From Leucobacter allii (GTDB lineage: Bacteria > Actinomycetota > Actinomycetes > Actinomycetales > Microbacteriaceae): a DNA stretch of 64,000 nucleotides. How positions within the stretch are numbered: the stretch's first letter is position 1; every line of letters starts with the position of its first letter. The DNA lies in contig NZ_CP095045.1 of the NCBI RefSeq assembly GCF_022919155.1, positions 1,860,001 to 1,924,000 on the forward strand, written 5' to 3'. A program made the position numbers and the translations under genes. Below the pieces are notes generated by a model. It was not told where the DNA came from, made no database searches, and saw nothing but the letters and a program-made list of their open reading frames with translations. Shown piece after piece: positions 49,024 to 57,625 of the stretch.

Positions 49024-49467
49024 TCAGTCCTCGACGCCGTCGAGGTATCCCCATCGTCCGGAGGCGCCGCGCCGGAAGCGGCTGCGCTCGCGCAGCTCGA
49101 TGCGCCCACCCGGCCCGCGCGCGACCGCGGTGAAGGCGACGTGCCCCGACGCGTCCTCCGCACCGCCGCCCGACACGTCCCTGACCACGAGGCGCCGCCA
49201 GATCACGTCGACGTCGAGTTCGAGCGTCGCCGGGCGCGTCTCGGGATCCCAGCTGGCCAGCAGATAGTCGGGCAGGCCGAGCGCGAACGCGCTGAAGCGC
49301 GATCGCATCAGGCGCTCCGCGCTCGGGGCGGGCTCCCCCGCGTGGAGCGGCCCGCAGCACTCGGCGTAGTCGGATCCGCTGCCGCACGGGCAGACGAGGG
49401 CTCCGTCGGAACCCGATCCGGCGGAGCCGTCCGATCCGGCGGCGCCGTCCGCTCGCGTCCCGCTCAC
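49024..49467 (-). CDS. YchJ-family (UPF0225) protein with SEC-C motif
   Basis: 147 residues from the GTG at 49467, which overlaps the upstream stop codon (GTGA). After a Gly/Ser/Asp-rich start it has the zinc-binding SEC-C motif CPCGSGSDYAECCGPLH (about 20-36), then an NTF2-like cone fold (RLMRSRFSAFALGLPDYLLASWDP) ending in SRFRRG..RWGYLDG. It matches the YchJ family, which is widespread and of unknown function; SEC-C motifs elsewhere bind zinc and mediate protein contact. Translationally coupled to the DUF885 gene. Confidence 0.88.
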   Translation of the reverse strand: MSGTRADGAAGSDGSAGSGSDGALVCPCGSGSDYAECCGPLHAGEPAPSAERLMRSRFSAFALGLPDYLLASWDPETRPATLELDVDVIWRRLVVRDVSGGGAEDASGHVAFTAVARGPGGRIELRERSRFRRGASGRWGYLDGVED

Positions 49468-51158
49468 GCGACGAGCCCGTCGCGCAGCGCGGCCTGCAGG
49501 GTGTCGAGGCGCACGCCTCCGAGCGCGAGCGCCTCGCGGTGGAAGTCGCGGAGCGAGAAGGGGCGCTCGGCGGCCGCGGCGCGGGCCTCGGCCTCGTCGC
49601 GCAGCTGCTCCCAGATCCGCTGGCCGACCTTGTAGGCGGGCGCCTGCCCCGCCCAGCCGAGGTAGCGGAGCACCTCGAATCGGACGAAGCCGTCGTTCAT
49701 GTTGACGTGGTCGCGCAGGAAGCCGAAGGCGTACTCGCCGTCCCAGGCGCCGAGGCCGTCCGGGCGCGCCTTGCCGAGGTGGACGCCGAGATCGAGCACC
49801 ACCCGTGCCGCCCGCATCCGCTGCCCGTCGAGCATGCCGAGCCGGTCCGCCGGATCCTCGAGGTACCCCAGCTGCTCCATGAGCCGCTCGGCGTACAGGG
49901 CCCAGCCCTCGGCGTGCCCCGAGGTGCCGGCGAGCTGCCGCCGCCACTCGTTGAGCGTGCCGCGGTTCACGACCGCCTGCCCGATCTGCAGGTGATGCCC
50001 GGGCACGCCCTCGTGATACACGGTCGTGAGCTCGCGCCACGTGTCGAACTCCTCGACGCCCTCGGGCACGGACCACCACATCCGGCCGGGGCGCGAGAAG
50101 TCGTCGCTCGGCCCCGTGTAGTAGATCCCGCCCTCCTGCGTCGGGGCGATGCGGCACTCGAGGGCGCGGATCTCCTCGGGGATGTCGAACTGGGTCGCGC
50201 CGAGCTCCGCCACCGCCCGGTCGCTCGTCTCCTGCATCCAGCGCTGCAGGGCGTCGACGCCGCGCAGCTTGCGCGCGGGATCCCGCTCGAGCCGGGCGAT
50301 GGCCTCCTGGACGATCCCGGGCCGCGGCGCGCCGCCCACGATCGCCGCGGCCGCCCGCTCCTGCTCGTCGACCATCCGGGCGAGCTCGTCGAGCCCCCAG
50401 GCGTAGGTCTCGTCGAGGTCGACGCTCGCCCCCAGGAAGCGCTCGGAGGCCAGCGCGTAGCGCTCGCGCCCGAAGGCGTCGACCGCGCTCGCGTGGGGCG
50501 CGAGCTCGCGCTCGAGGTACTCGGCGAGCTCGGCGTAGGCCCGCGAGGCGGCCGCCGCGGAGGACGCCAGCTCGAGCGCCAGGGCGTGCGGGGCTTCCGC
50601 CGCGGAGGCGGCGAGTCGCCCGAAGAAGCCGGGGGCGTCGGCGGTGCCGGCCGTGCGGCGGGACTGCGCGGCGACCTCCTCGAGCTGGCGGAGTGCGGGG
50701 ACGAGCCCGCGCTCAGCGCCGAGGGCCAGCGCGGCGCGGTATCCCGCCAGCGCCTCGGGCACGCCGCGCAGCCGTTCGGCGACGCGCTCCCAGTCCTCCG
50801 CACCGGCGGTCGGCATGAGGTCGAAGACATCGCGGACGCGCTGCGGCGGCGACTCGATGACGTTCAGATCGCGCAGCTGCTCCCCCGCCTCGTGCTGCGC
50901 GAGCGACAGCCGCAGCTCCGCCGCGAGGTCGGCCCGCGTGACCTCGTCGACCGCGTCGACGGCCGTCTCCCCGAGGAGCGCGGCGAGGATCCTCCGCTGC
51001 TCCCCCGCGAGCGCGTCGGCGCCGTCCGGCGAGAAGTCCGGCAGCCCCGACGCCTCCCGACCGATGTAGGTGCCGACGGTCGGATCATGGACGACGAGCG
51101 TCTCGACCCAGTCCTCGGCGATGCGATCGACCGCCGTGCGCGCGCGTGGTTCAGCCAT
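49464..51158 (-). CDS. DUF885 family protein, putative metallopeptidase
   Basis: 564 residues, ATG start with TAGCGT six bases upstream. The family signature YHEGVPGHHLQIGQ (about 376-390) includes HExxxH-like metal-ligand histidines, and a downstream AEGWALYAERLMEQLG (about 410-425) supplies the Glu. This is the DUF885 family (gluzincin-like helical peptidases related to the carboxypeptidase Taq/M32 fold). No signal peptide is seen, so it is probably cytosolic and acts on peptides. The YchJ-family gene is coupled downstream. Confidence 0.85.
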   Translation of the reverse strand: MAEPRARTAVDRIAEDWVETLVVHDPTVGTYIGREASGLPDFSPDGADALAGEQRRILAALLGETAVDAVDEVTRADLAAELRLSLAQHEAGEQLRDLNVIESPPQRVRDVFDLMPTAGAEDWERVAERLRGVPEALAGYRAALALGAERGLVPALRQLEEVAAQSRRTAGTADAPGFFGRLAASAAEAPHALALELASSAAAASRAYAELAEYLERELAPHASAVDAFGRERYALASERFLGASVDLDETYAWGLDELARMVDEQERAAAAIVGGAPRPGIVQEAIARLERDPARKLRGVDALQRWMQETSDRAVAELGATQFDIPEEIRALECRIAPTQEGGIYYTGPSDDFSRPGRMWWSVPEGVEEFDTWRELTTVYHEGVPGHHLQIGQAVVNRGTLNEWRRQLAGTSGHAEGWALYAERLMEQLGYLEDPADRLGMLDGQRMRAARVVLDLGVHLGKARPDGLGAWDGEYAFGFLRDHVNMNDGFVRFEVLRYLGWAGQAPAYKVGQRIWEQLRDEAEARAAAAERPFSLRDFHREALALGGVRLDTLQAALRDGLVA

Positions 51159-51164
51159 GCCCCC

Positions 51165-51170
51165 ACGCTA
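51165..51170 (-). promoter_or_regulatory. -10 hexamer (TAGCGT), leaderless start of DUF885 gene
   Basis: TAGCGT on the minus strand ends six bases before the ATG at 51158; no Shine-Dalgarno. Confidence 0.5.
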
Positions 51171-51234
51171 CGACCCCGCGCGGCGCTCTCGACGACGCAA
51201 CGCGGCGCGTGGCGAAGCGCTCGCCGGATCCCGC

Positions 51235-51240
51235 TAGACT
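51235..51240 (+). promoter_or_regulatory. -10 hexamer (TAGACT) of the small membrane protein gene
   Basis: GCTAGACTGGTGA at the expected distance for a ~45-base leader carrying GAGGAG. Confidence 0.45.
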
Positions 51241-51291
51241 GGTGACGTCTCGTGCGCGAACGCGCCCGAATGCCCGTTCCGAGGAGTGACC

Positions 51292-51519
51292 GTGAAGATC
51301 CGCACCCGCATCGCCACCGCCGTCACCGTCGCGCTCGCGTCGGTGTTCGTCGCCGCCCCCGCATTCGCGCACGGCGGCCACGACGACACCGAGTCGATGT
51401 TCTCCTCGGCAGGCCAGCCGGTGGACGTCGTCGCGATCTCGATCGTCGGCGTCGTGCTGCTCGCGGTCATCCTCATCGGCTCGACGCTGGTGGGCAATCT
51501 CTTCGAGAAGAAGCGCTGA
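51292..51519 (+). CDS. Small exported/membrane protein of unknown function
   Basis: 75 residues from the GTG at 51292, five bases after GAGGAG (51281-51286); the GTG at 51286 overlaps that site and is rejected. The protein has a signal peptide (KIRTRIATAVTVALASVFVA, cleavage after AFA), a short exposed His/Asp/Glu-rich segment (HGGHDDTESM), and one membrane helix (about 47-68) ending in a basic EKKR tail, so it is a type I single-span protein. The HGGH segment could bind metal. It is followed by a strong terminator, so it is monocistronic. Confidence 0.75.
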   Translation: MKIRTRIATAVTVALASVFVAAPAFAHGGHDDTESMFSSAGQPVDVVAISIVGVVLLAVILIGSTLVGNLFEKKR

Positions 51520-51540
51520 ACGTCTGACGGCGCGGCGGCG

Positions 51541-51572
51541 ACGGGGCGGGGATCTCAGGATCCCCGCCCCGT
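51541..51572 (+). terminator. Terminator of the small membrane protein gene
   Basis: Perfect 14-bp inverted repeat (51541-51554 / 51559-51572) with a TCAG loop, 22 bases after the stop. Confidence 0.75.
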
Positions 51573-51668
51573 TCCGCATTCGGCGTCGCCGGCCGGCCTT
51601 CATGATCCGCGGCGCGGCCGGGACCCCGGCCGCGATCCCCGGCATTGCCCGGCGCGTCCCGCGTCCGC

Positions 51669-51701
51669 TAGCCTCGGAGGGCGCATTCATCTGCTGAATC
51701 G
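51669..51701 (+). promoter_or_regulatory. Esterase promoter and palindromic operator shared with the SIP operon
   Basis: TAGCCT (51669-51674) is a -10; 18 bases after its last base is the centre of ATTCATCTGCTGAAT (51685-51699), an inverted repeat ATTCA-N5-TGAAT. The geometry and sequence match the SIP-operon site. The remaining ~200 bases to the ATG form a long leader, His/Pro-codon rich, containing repeats of CGCACGTCC. Confidence 0.6.
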
Positions 51702-51907
51702 TCCGGACCGGCCCGCGCCCCTGCGACGGCTGGGATCACGGCGCCGGCGCCGGGACGCGAGGAGCCTCGCCGGGCGCGCCGCACCTCGCGAAAGGACCCG
51801 TCATCTCCGCACGTCCGCACCCCTCCGCACGTCCCCACCCCGCTCCGCACCCGGCCCCCGCTGCGCATCCGCCGACCTCGGACACGGCGAGGCCGTCCGT
51901 CGCCGCG

Positions 51908-53224
51908 ATGACCCCTGACGCCCCAGAACCCCCTCGGCACCGCGACCGCCTCGGCGGCGCGCATGCGGAGCGCCCACCCGAGATGCACCGCCGCGACGCG
52001 ACGATGGATCGCGTCGTCGGCCCGCTGGAATCCGCCTGGGCGACCGCGGACGCCCCGGAGCGGCGTCGTCTCGCCGCCGAGGCGCTCGCGCGCCCCAACC
52101 CCCGGATCGATCCCGATCCGGCCGCCCCCGGGCTGGCGATCTGGAGCTGGACGGTGGAGGCCGCGGACGCGCGGGCGGTCCTGCTGTGGACGAATCCCGT
52201 CTTCGACCACGAGCGTCCGGCCACCGCGGAGCTCGCGCGGCTCGCGGACTCGGGGCTCTGGACGATCGCGCTGCGGCTCCCGCGGGCGCTGCGGATGTCC
52301 TACCGGATCGCGTGCTGGCGCGACGCGGGGCCGCCGCCCTGGCACACGGCCGAGGGGCGGCGGGCCACGGTGCTCGCCGCCATCGGCGCGGCCGACGCCG
52401 ATCCGCGCGGCCGCGAGACCGCACGCGGCTCGGTCGGCGAGGCCTTCTCCATCGCCGCGGGGCCTGACGCCCCCGACGCGCCGTGGGAGAAGCGCGCCGC
52501 GGCGGACGCCGACGTCCCGGTTCCGACGGTCGACGAGCTCGCGCTCCCCCGGGGCGGCCGCGCGTGGGTGCACCGGCCGCTTGGAAGGGAGCGGATCGGC
52601 TCGGACGCGCGCCCGACGCCGCTGCTCGTGCTCTTCGACGGGCAGGTGTGGCTCGACGGGCTCGGCCTTCCGCGCATCATCGACCGGCTGACGGCGTCGG
52701 GCGCGCTGCCGCCCCTGCACATCGCGCTCCTCGATTCCGGAAGCCTCGAACGGCGCTGGGAGCGGCTCGGCGTGCCGCACGGCCAGGTCGACGAGGTGCT
52801 CGACGAGCTCCTGCCGGTGCTGCGCCGGGACTACCCGGTATCCCGGGAGCGCGGCGACACGATCGTCTCCGGCCAGAGCCTGGGCGGGATCGCCGCGCTC
52901 TGGACCCTCGCGCTCGGCGCCGGCGAGGTCGGGCACGCGATCGCGCAGTCGCCGTCCCTGTGGCGCTTCCCCGTGCTCGGCCCGCTGCTGCGGGAGCCGC
53001 GCTGGGACTCGATCGCGCTCGAGGCGGGGGTGTACGAACCCGGGATGCGGGCCGACGCCGCGGAGCTTGCCGAGGCCCTCCGTACCGCTGCGGAGGTCGG
53101 CGCGGAGAGCCCCGAGGACGCGGCGTCGCGGCGCGCGGTGTCGTTCTCGGCGCCGGTCGCCGGCCACGACTGGGCCGCCTGGCGGGTGGGCCTCGTCCGC
53201 GCGCTCATCGCCCATTTCGCCTGA
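51908..53224 (+). CDS. fes: Enterochelin (enterobactin) esterase-like hydrolase
   Basis: 438 residues from the ATG at 51908. An N-terminal Fes-type domain (about 25-200: PLESAWATAD..., AIWSWTVEAADARAVLLWTNPV..., MSYRI) is followed by an α/β-hydrolase: LLVLFDGQVWLDG, the nucleophile elbow GQSLGG (Ser about 323) and His in VAGHDWAAWR (about 418). This is the D-alpha/beta esterase type that cleaves the trilactone ring of ferric enterobactin or related catecholates in the cytosol and frees iron. The start is uncertain: no ribosome site precedes 51908, while AAAGGA precedes an in-frame ATC at 51803, and ATGs at 51983 and 52004 are also possible. It lies 3 kb from the uptake operon and shares its operator. 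Confidence 0.83.
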   Translation: MTPDAPEPPRHRDRLGGAHAERPPEMHRRDATMDRVVGPLESAWATADAPERRRLAAEALARPNPRIDPDPAAPGLAIWSWTVEAADARAVLLWTNPVFDHERPATAELARLADSGLWTIALRLPRALRMSYRIACWRDAGPPPWHTAEGRRATVLAAIGAADADPRGRETARGSVGEAFSIAAGPDAPDAPWEKRAAADADVPVPTVDELALPRGGRAWVHRPLGRERIGSDARPTPLLVLFDGQVWLDGLGLPRIIDRLTASGALPPLHIALLDSGSLERRWERLGVPHGQVDEVLDELLPVLRRDYPVSRERGDTIVSGQSLGGIAALWTLALGAGEVGHAIAQSPSLWRFPVLGPLLREPRWDSIALEAGVYEPGMRADAAELAEALRTAAEVGAESPEDAASRRAVSFSAPVAGHDWAAWRVGLVRALIAHFA

Positions 53225-53265
53225 GCCGGGGCGGGCGCCGGCGTCGCGGCTCGGGCGCAGCCGGT

Positions 53266-54930
53266 TCAGCCGTGCGCGACCACGCGGATCCCGGTCACCC
53301 CGGCGTCGACGGCCCCGCGCACGTACCCCGTCGGCGAGTCGGCGACGGCCTGCAGGAACGCGACGGTCTCGGCCGTGATCTCCTCCCCCGGCAGCAGATT
53401 CGGGATCCCGGGCGGGTACGCGGCGAGCGTGTCCGCGGAGACGCGCCCGATGGCCTCGGCGGCCGGGACCACCTCGCTCGCGCCGAAGAAGGCGTCGCGC
53501 GGAAGCAGCCGCAGCGCTCCGGGAGCCGGGAGCTCGGGAAACTCCCGGGGTGCAGCCTCGCCCGCGCCGGCCTCCCCTTCGGCTGCGTCGCCCGCGGCGT
53601 CGGCCACCGCCGTGAGCGCGGCGACGACGCGATCGACGTCGGGCGCCTGCAGCGCGCCGATCACGGCGACGACGCTCGTGGCCGTCGACATCTCGAGATA
53701 GATGCCGTGGTCGGCGATCATGCGGCCGCGGACCCAGTGCCCGCTGCGCCCGAGCCCGGAGACGTCGATCGGCACGCGCAGCCGGTCCGTCGCGACGATG
53801 TCGGGGAAGGCGTCGAAGCCATCGCTGATGATCGCGAAGCGCGCGTCCGAGCGCACCCGGTCGCGGAGCTCGTCCGCCGCGCGCAGCGCGCCGTCGATCC
53901 GCTCGCGGCCGGCCACGAGCGCCTGCCTGGCGGCGTCGAGGGACCCCATGAGCACCCCGCTCATCGACGTCGACGCCGTCATCCCGAAGGCCCGCTCGAC
54001 GAGGGGTTCGAGGCGCTCGGCGAAGGGGCCCTCGCCGAGATGGAGCATCGCGGACTGGGTCAGCGAGCCGGCGAGCTTGTGGGTGCTCGAGACGACGAGA
54101 TCGGCGCCGAGTCGGGCGGGCGACTCCGGCAGTCCGGGGTGGAAGCCGAAATGGGCGCCCCAGGCGCCGTCGACGATGAGGGCCGCGCCGTGCGCGTGGG
54201 CGACCTCCGCCAGACCGGCGACGTCCGCGGTCGAGCCGAAGTAGCTCGGGGACACGGCGTACACGCTCGAGACGGGGCGGCCGGCCTCGCCCTCGCGGGT
54301 GAGCGCGGCGTCGAGCGCCTGCGGGGTGAGGCCGTGGGCGATGCCGTGGCGCGCGTCGATGGCGGGCGCCACGAAGGCGGGCACGAGCCCCGCGAGGAGG
54401 ACCCCGTCGGTGAAGCTCGAGTGCATGCTGCGCTGGATGAGCACGCGCTCCCCCAGGCCGCGGACGGCGATCGCCGCCGTGCGGTTCGCCTGCGAGGCGC
54501 CGTTGGTGAGGAACCACGTCCGCCTGGCGCCCCAGGCCTCCGCCGCGAGGCGCCGCGCGCGTTCGAGCGGCGAGTCGGCGCCGAGATCGATGCCCTCGAT
54601 CATGAGCGGCACATCGAGCTCGGCGACCCGGGGGCCGAAGAGCGCGCCGAGGTGCGCGGCCCCCTGCGCGGGATCGTTGCCGTGGCCGGGGACCATGAGC
54701 GACTGCGCGCCCGAATCGCCGAAGCGGCGCAGCGCGTCCGCGTAGGGGGCCTCGCGCTGCGCCTCGGGGAATCGCGTCGCGAAGGCGTCGGCCGCCGGCG
54801 CATGCGCATCGGCCGCGCCGAGGACGGCGGCCGCGGGCCTCGGCGCCGCGGACGCGCGTCCGCGGGCCTCGGGTCCGGGGGCCGTGACGAACGCGGCGGG
54901 ATCGTGGGCGCGGGATTCCTGGTGCAGCAT
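53266..54930 (-). CDS. PLP-dependent Orn/Lys/Arg decarboxylase-family (fold type I) enzyme
   Basis: 554 residues, ATG start. It has MVPGHGN near the start, TNGASQANRTAAIA, LIVDGAWGAHFGFHPG (the Asp pairing with the PLP nitrogen) and the Schiff-base Lys in SSTHKLAGS (about 284). The C-terminal AYPPGIPNLLPGEEI is a hallmark of the arginine/lysine/ornithine decarboxylase major domain. The N-terminal wing domain of large inducible decarboxylases is missing, as in Gram-positive SpeA-like members (~480-500 residues). Probable activity is amino-acid decarboxylation; substrate cannot be read from sequence. It is divergent from a LysR gene that likely controls it. CATGCT lies six bases before the ATG. 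Confidence 0.85.
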   Translation of the reverse strand: MLHQESRAHDPAAFVTAPGPEARGRASAAPRPAAAVLGAADAHAPAADAFATRFPEAQREAPYADALRRFGDSGAQSLMVPGHGNDPAQGAAHLGALFGPRVAELDVPLMIEGIDLGADSPLERARRLAAEAWGARRTWFLTNGASQANRTAAIAVRGLGERVLIQRSMHSSFTDGVLLAGLVPAFVAPAIDARHGIAHGLTPQALDAALTREGEAGRPVSSVYAVSPSYFGSTADVAGLAEVAHAHGAALIVDGAWGAHFGFHPGLPESPARLGADLVVSSTHKLAGSLTQSAMLHLGEGPFAERLEPLVERAFGMTASTSMSGVLMGSLDAARQALVAGRERIDGALRAADELRDRVRSDARFAIISDGFDAFPDIVATDRLRVPIDVSGLGRSGHWVRGRMIADHGIYLEMSTATSVVAVIGALQAPDVDRVVAALTAVADAAGDAAEGEAGAGEAAPREFPELPAPGALRLLPRDAFFGASEVVPAAEAIGRVSADTLAAYPPGIPNLLPGEEITAETVAFLQAVADSPTGYVRGAVDAGVTGIRVVAHG

Positions 54931-54936
54931 ACGGCC

Positions 54937-55002
54937 AGCATGCCGCGCGCGCGGGCACGGACGGAACCCGTGAATCGACTCCCTGGAGCCATATACTGTC
55001 TA
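54937..55002. promoter_or_regulatory. Divergent promoter region, decarboxylase-LysR
   Basis: CATGCT (54942-54937, minus strand) ends six bases from the decarboxylase ATG. TATACT (54992-54997, plus strand) is a good -10 for the LysR gene. LysR operators of the T-N11-A type would be expected between them; I cannot single one out. Confidence 0.4.
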
Positions 55003-55052
55003 GAGCCGAGGGGGCGCATTCGCGACCCAATCCAGAAGAATCGGGGTACGCC

Positions 55053-55967
55053 GTGATCGATCTCCGCCAGCTCCAGGCGCTCAGCGCGGTGGCGGCCGAG
55101 GGCTCGGTGGCGCGCGCCGCCACCCGTCTCGGCTGGAGCCAGCCGACGGTCGACTACCACCTGCGCAACCTCGACCGCCTCGTGGGTGCCGACCTCACGA
55201 CGCGCTCCACGCGCGGCAGCAAGCTGACGACGGCCGGCGCGCTGATGCTCGAACGCGGCTCGGAGATCCTCGCCCTGTCCGAGCGCGCACTCACCGATGT
55301 GCGCGATCTCGCGCAGCTCGGGCGGATCCGCCTGCGATTCGGCACGTTCCCCACCGCGGCCGCGCGCCTGCTCCCCGGCATCACGACGCGGACCAGGGAG
55401 CTCGGGATCGAGCTCGACGCGACGCTCGAGGAGGTCTCCCCGCTCGTCACGCGGGTGAACCAGCACATGCTCGACGCCGCCCTCGTCTACGCCGCCGTCG
55501 GCTACCAGCTGCCCTTCCGATCGGAGGTGCACACGACGCGCCTGTTCACGGATCCGATGCAGCTCGCGCTGCCGGAGGAGCACCCCGCCGCGCAGCGCCA
55601 GAGCTTCGATCGCGAGGCGATGCTCGCGCTCTCGGGGGACAGCTGGGTGATGGGCTCGACGCCCGGCGACACTCTGGACGACCTCGTGCGCGAGGTCTTC
55701 CTCGCCGAAGGCCACCAGATCGAGGTCGCGATCCGCACGGACGACTACTCCGTCGTGCTCGGGCTCATCGCCGCCGGACTCGCCGTCGGGATCGTGCCGA
55801 GCCTGCTCGGCACGCGGCCCCCGGAGGGCGTGGTGCTGCGTCCGATCGAGGATCCGCGCTTCGCCCGGGAGCTGATCCTCGCCGCCCCGGCCGGACCGGG
55901 CGGGCCGTCCGCCGCGGTGCGCCAGCTGGCCGAGGCGGTGCGGCGCTCGATCAGCGCCCTCGGCTGA
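55053..55967 (+). CDS. LysR-family transcriptional regulator
   Basis: 304 residues, GTG start. An N-terminal winged HTH (about 5-62: LQALSAVAAEGSVARAATRLGWSQPTVDYHLRNLDRLVG in its usual position) is followed by a LysR-type effector-binding domain with two α/β lobes (from about 87). TVDYHLRNLDRLVGADL replaces the more usual SxxIxxLE, a variant seen in Actinobacteria. It probably regulates the divergent PLP enzyme and itself, perhaps also the MFS exporter gene on its other side (convergent). Confidence 0.9.
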   Translation: MIDLRQLQALSAVAAEGSVARAATRLGWSQPTVDYHLRNLDRLVGADLTTRSTRGSKLTTAGALMLERGSEILALSERALTDVRDLAQLGRIRLRFGTFPTAAARLLPGITTRTRELGIELDATLEEVSPLVTRVNQHMLDAALVYAAVGYQLPFRSEVHTTRLFTDPMQLALPEEHPAAQRQSFDREAMLALSGDSWVMGSTPGDTLDDLVREVFLAEGHQIEVAIRTDDYSVVLGLIAAGLAVGIVPSLLGTRPPEGVVLRPIEDPRFARELILAAPAGPGGPSAAVRQLAEAVRRSISALG

Positions 55968-55970
55968 CGA

Positions 55971-56010
55971 CGGGCGCCGAACGGCCCGCCGCCGGCCGAC
56001 TCGGCGCCCG
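55971..56010. terminator. Bidirectional terminator between LysR and MFS genes
   Basis: Outer 10-bp stem (55971-55980 / 56001-56010) with an inner 5-bp stem CGGCC/GGCCG, between two convergent genes. Confidence 0.6.
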
Positions 56011-56017
56011 CTTCGGC

Positions 56018-57505
56018 TCAGTGCCCGCCGTGGGCGCCGCCCTCCGTCTCGACCGGCTTCGTGATGAAGAAGGAGAGCACGACGGGCACGAGGGCGATGC
56101 ACGCCGCCGTGAAGAACGCCGTCTGCGCCCCGGGCGATCCGGCATCGGCCGTCGACAGCCCCGCCGCCTCGCCGCGGTGCAGCGCGAGCGAGTAGATCGA
56201 GATGAGCACCGCCGTGCCCGCGGCGCCGCCGACCTGCTGCAGCGTGTTCAGCGCGGCCGAGCCGTGCGAGTACAGCGAACGGTCGAGCGAGCCGAGGGAG
56301 GCCGAGAAGAGCGGCGTGAACGAGCCGGCGAGGCCCAGGGACATCGCGATCTGCACGAGCATCAGGAACCACATCGGGGTGTGGGTGCCGACGGTCGAGT
56401 AGGTGAACATGGCGGCGGCGATGAGGATCGTACCGGGCACGAGCAGGGTGCGCGGCCCGCGCGCGTCGTAGATCCGACCCATCACCGGGCCGAGCAGACC
56501 CATGATGACCGATCCGGGCAGCAGGACGAGGCCCGCCGCCGTCGGGTCGAGCCCGGCCACGTTCTGCAGGTAGATCGGCAGCAGCGAGAAGGTGCCGAAC
56601 ATCGACAGCGCGACCACGGTCATGATGACGACGGACAGCACGAAGTTGCGCGAGGTGAACACGCGCAGGTCGAGCAGGGCGTCGTCGCGCTTCTGGAGCG
56701 CGAGCTGCCGCCAGACGAAGAGCGCGAGGAACACCGCGCCGCCGGCGATGACGGCCCACGGCGGGACGACCGCGGCGGTCGACCCCCCGGCGGAGCCGCC
56801 GTGACCGCCGCCGCCGAGCTGGCTGAGGCCGAACACGATGCCGCCGAAGGCGAGCGCGGAGAGCACGATCGAGAGCACGTCGATCGGCGCGTGCGTCGTC
56901 TCCCCGAGATTCGTCATCCACTTCGCGCCGAGCGCCAGCGCGACGACGGCGATCGGGAGGATGATGCCGAACAGCCAGCGCCAGCCGAGGCTGTCGAGCA
57001 CGACGCCGGAGAGCGTCGGCCCGAGCGCGGGGGCGAGGCTCATGACGAGCCCGACGCGGCCCATCATGCGACCGCGGGAGTGCGCGGGCACGACGTTCAT
57101 CATGGTCGTCATGAGCAGCGGCATCATCACGCCGGTGCCGGCGGCCTGGACGATGCGGCCGACGAGCAGCAGCACGAATCCGGGCGACACGAGGCAGATC
57201 GCGGTGCCGAGTACGAAGGCGCCGATGGCGGCGAGGAAGACCTGCCGCGTCGTGAAGCGCTGCAGCAGGAAGCCGGTCGTCGGGATGACGACGGCCATGG
57301 TGAGCATGAAGGCGCTCGTGAGCCACTGACCGAGCTCGGGCGGGATGCCGAGGGTCGCGTTCAGCGACGGGATGGCGATCGCCATCGTGGTCTCGTTGAG
57401 GATCGCGACGAAGGCGGCGGCGAGCAGCAGCCAGATGACGCGCATCCCCGCGGGATCGATGGCGTCGTGGCGCGGCAGACGGACGGAAGCGGTATCGGGG
57501 GTCAA
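56018..57505 (-). CDS. Multidrug MFS exporter, DHA2 (EmrB/QacA) type
   Basis: 495 residues, TTG start with GAGGAG seven bases upstream. Fourteen predicted membrane segments, with DHA2 motifs: ILNETTMAIAIPSL in TM1 (D/E-x-T), WLTSAFML, motif A-like GFLLQRFTTRQVF and motif C-like GPTLSGVVLDSLGWRW in TM5. A Gly/Ser/Ala-rich loop occurs near residue 240-255. It should export lipophilic drugs or metabolites by proton antiport. The leader contains overlapping inverted repeats that could bind a local regulator. Confidence 0.92.
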   Translation of the reverse strand: MTPDTASVRLPRHDAIDPAGMRVIWLLLAAAFVAILNETTMAIAIPSLNATLGIPPELGQWLTSAFMLTMAVVIPTTGFLLQRFTTRQVFLAAIGAFVLGTAICLVSPGFVLLLVGRIVQAAGTGVMMPLLMTTMMNVVPAHSRGRMMGRVGLVMSLAPALGPTLSGVVLDSLGWRWLFGIILPIAVVALALGAKWMTNLGETTHAPIDVLSIVLSALAFGGIVFGLSQLGGGGHGGSAGGSTAAVVPPWAVIAGGAVFLALFVWRQLALQKRDDALLDLRVFTSRNFVLSVVIMTVVALSMFGTFSLLPIYLQNVAGLDPTAAGLVLLPGSVIMGLLGPVMGRIYDARGPRTLLVPGTILIAAAMFTYSTVGTHTPMWFLMLVQIAMSLGLAGSFTPLFSASLGSLDRSLYSHGSAALNTLQQVGGAAGTAVLISIYSLALHRGEAAGLSTADAGSPGAQTAFFTAACIALVPVVLSFFITKPVETEGGAHGGH

Positions 57506-57542
57506 GGGAGGACTCCTCGGACGAACGGATCGGCCCCGGGCC

Positions 57543-57584
57543 AGGAGCGTTCGGGAACTCCTCGTGGGCAGACGTCCTAGTCTA
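57543..57584 (-). promoter_or_regulatory. MFS promoter and imperfect operator palindromes
   Basis: TAGACT (57584-57579, minus strand) is a -10 candidate. In the leader, AGGAG and CTCCT (57543-57562) flank GTTC-GG-GAAC, giving two overlapping palindromes. Regulator unknown. Confidence 0.35.
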
Positions 57585-57625
57585 ACCGCGATCCGGCCGC
57601 GCGCATTCCCCGATTCCCGGCGCGT

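Noticed and set aside
47028-49163. A longer SIP protein starting at 49163
   Set aside because: The added N-terminus is Arg/Ser/Pro filler that runs through the promoter and into the YchJ-family gene; the ATG at 48818 begins the SIP homology.
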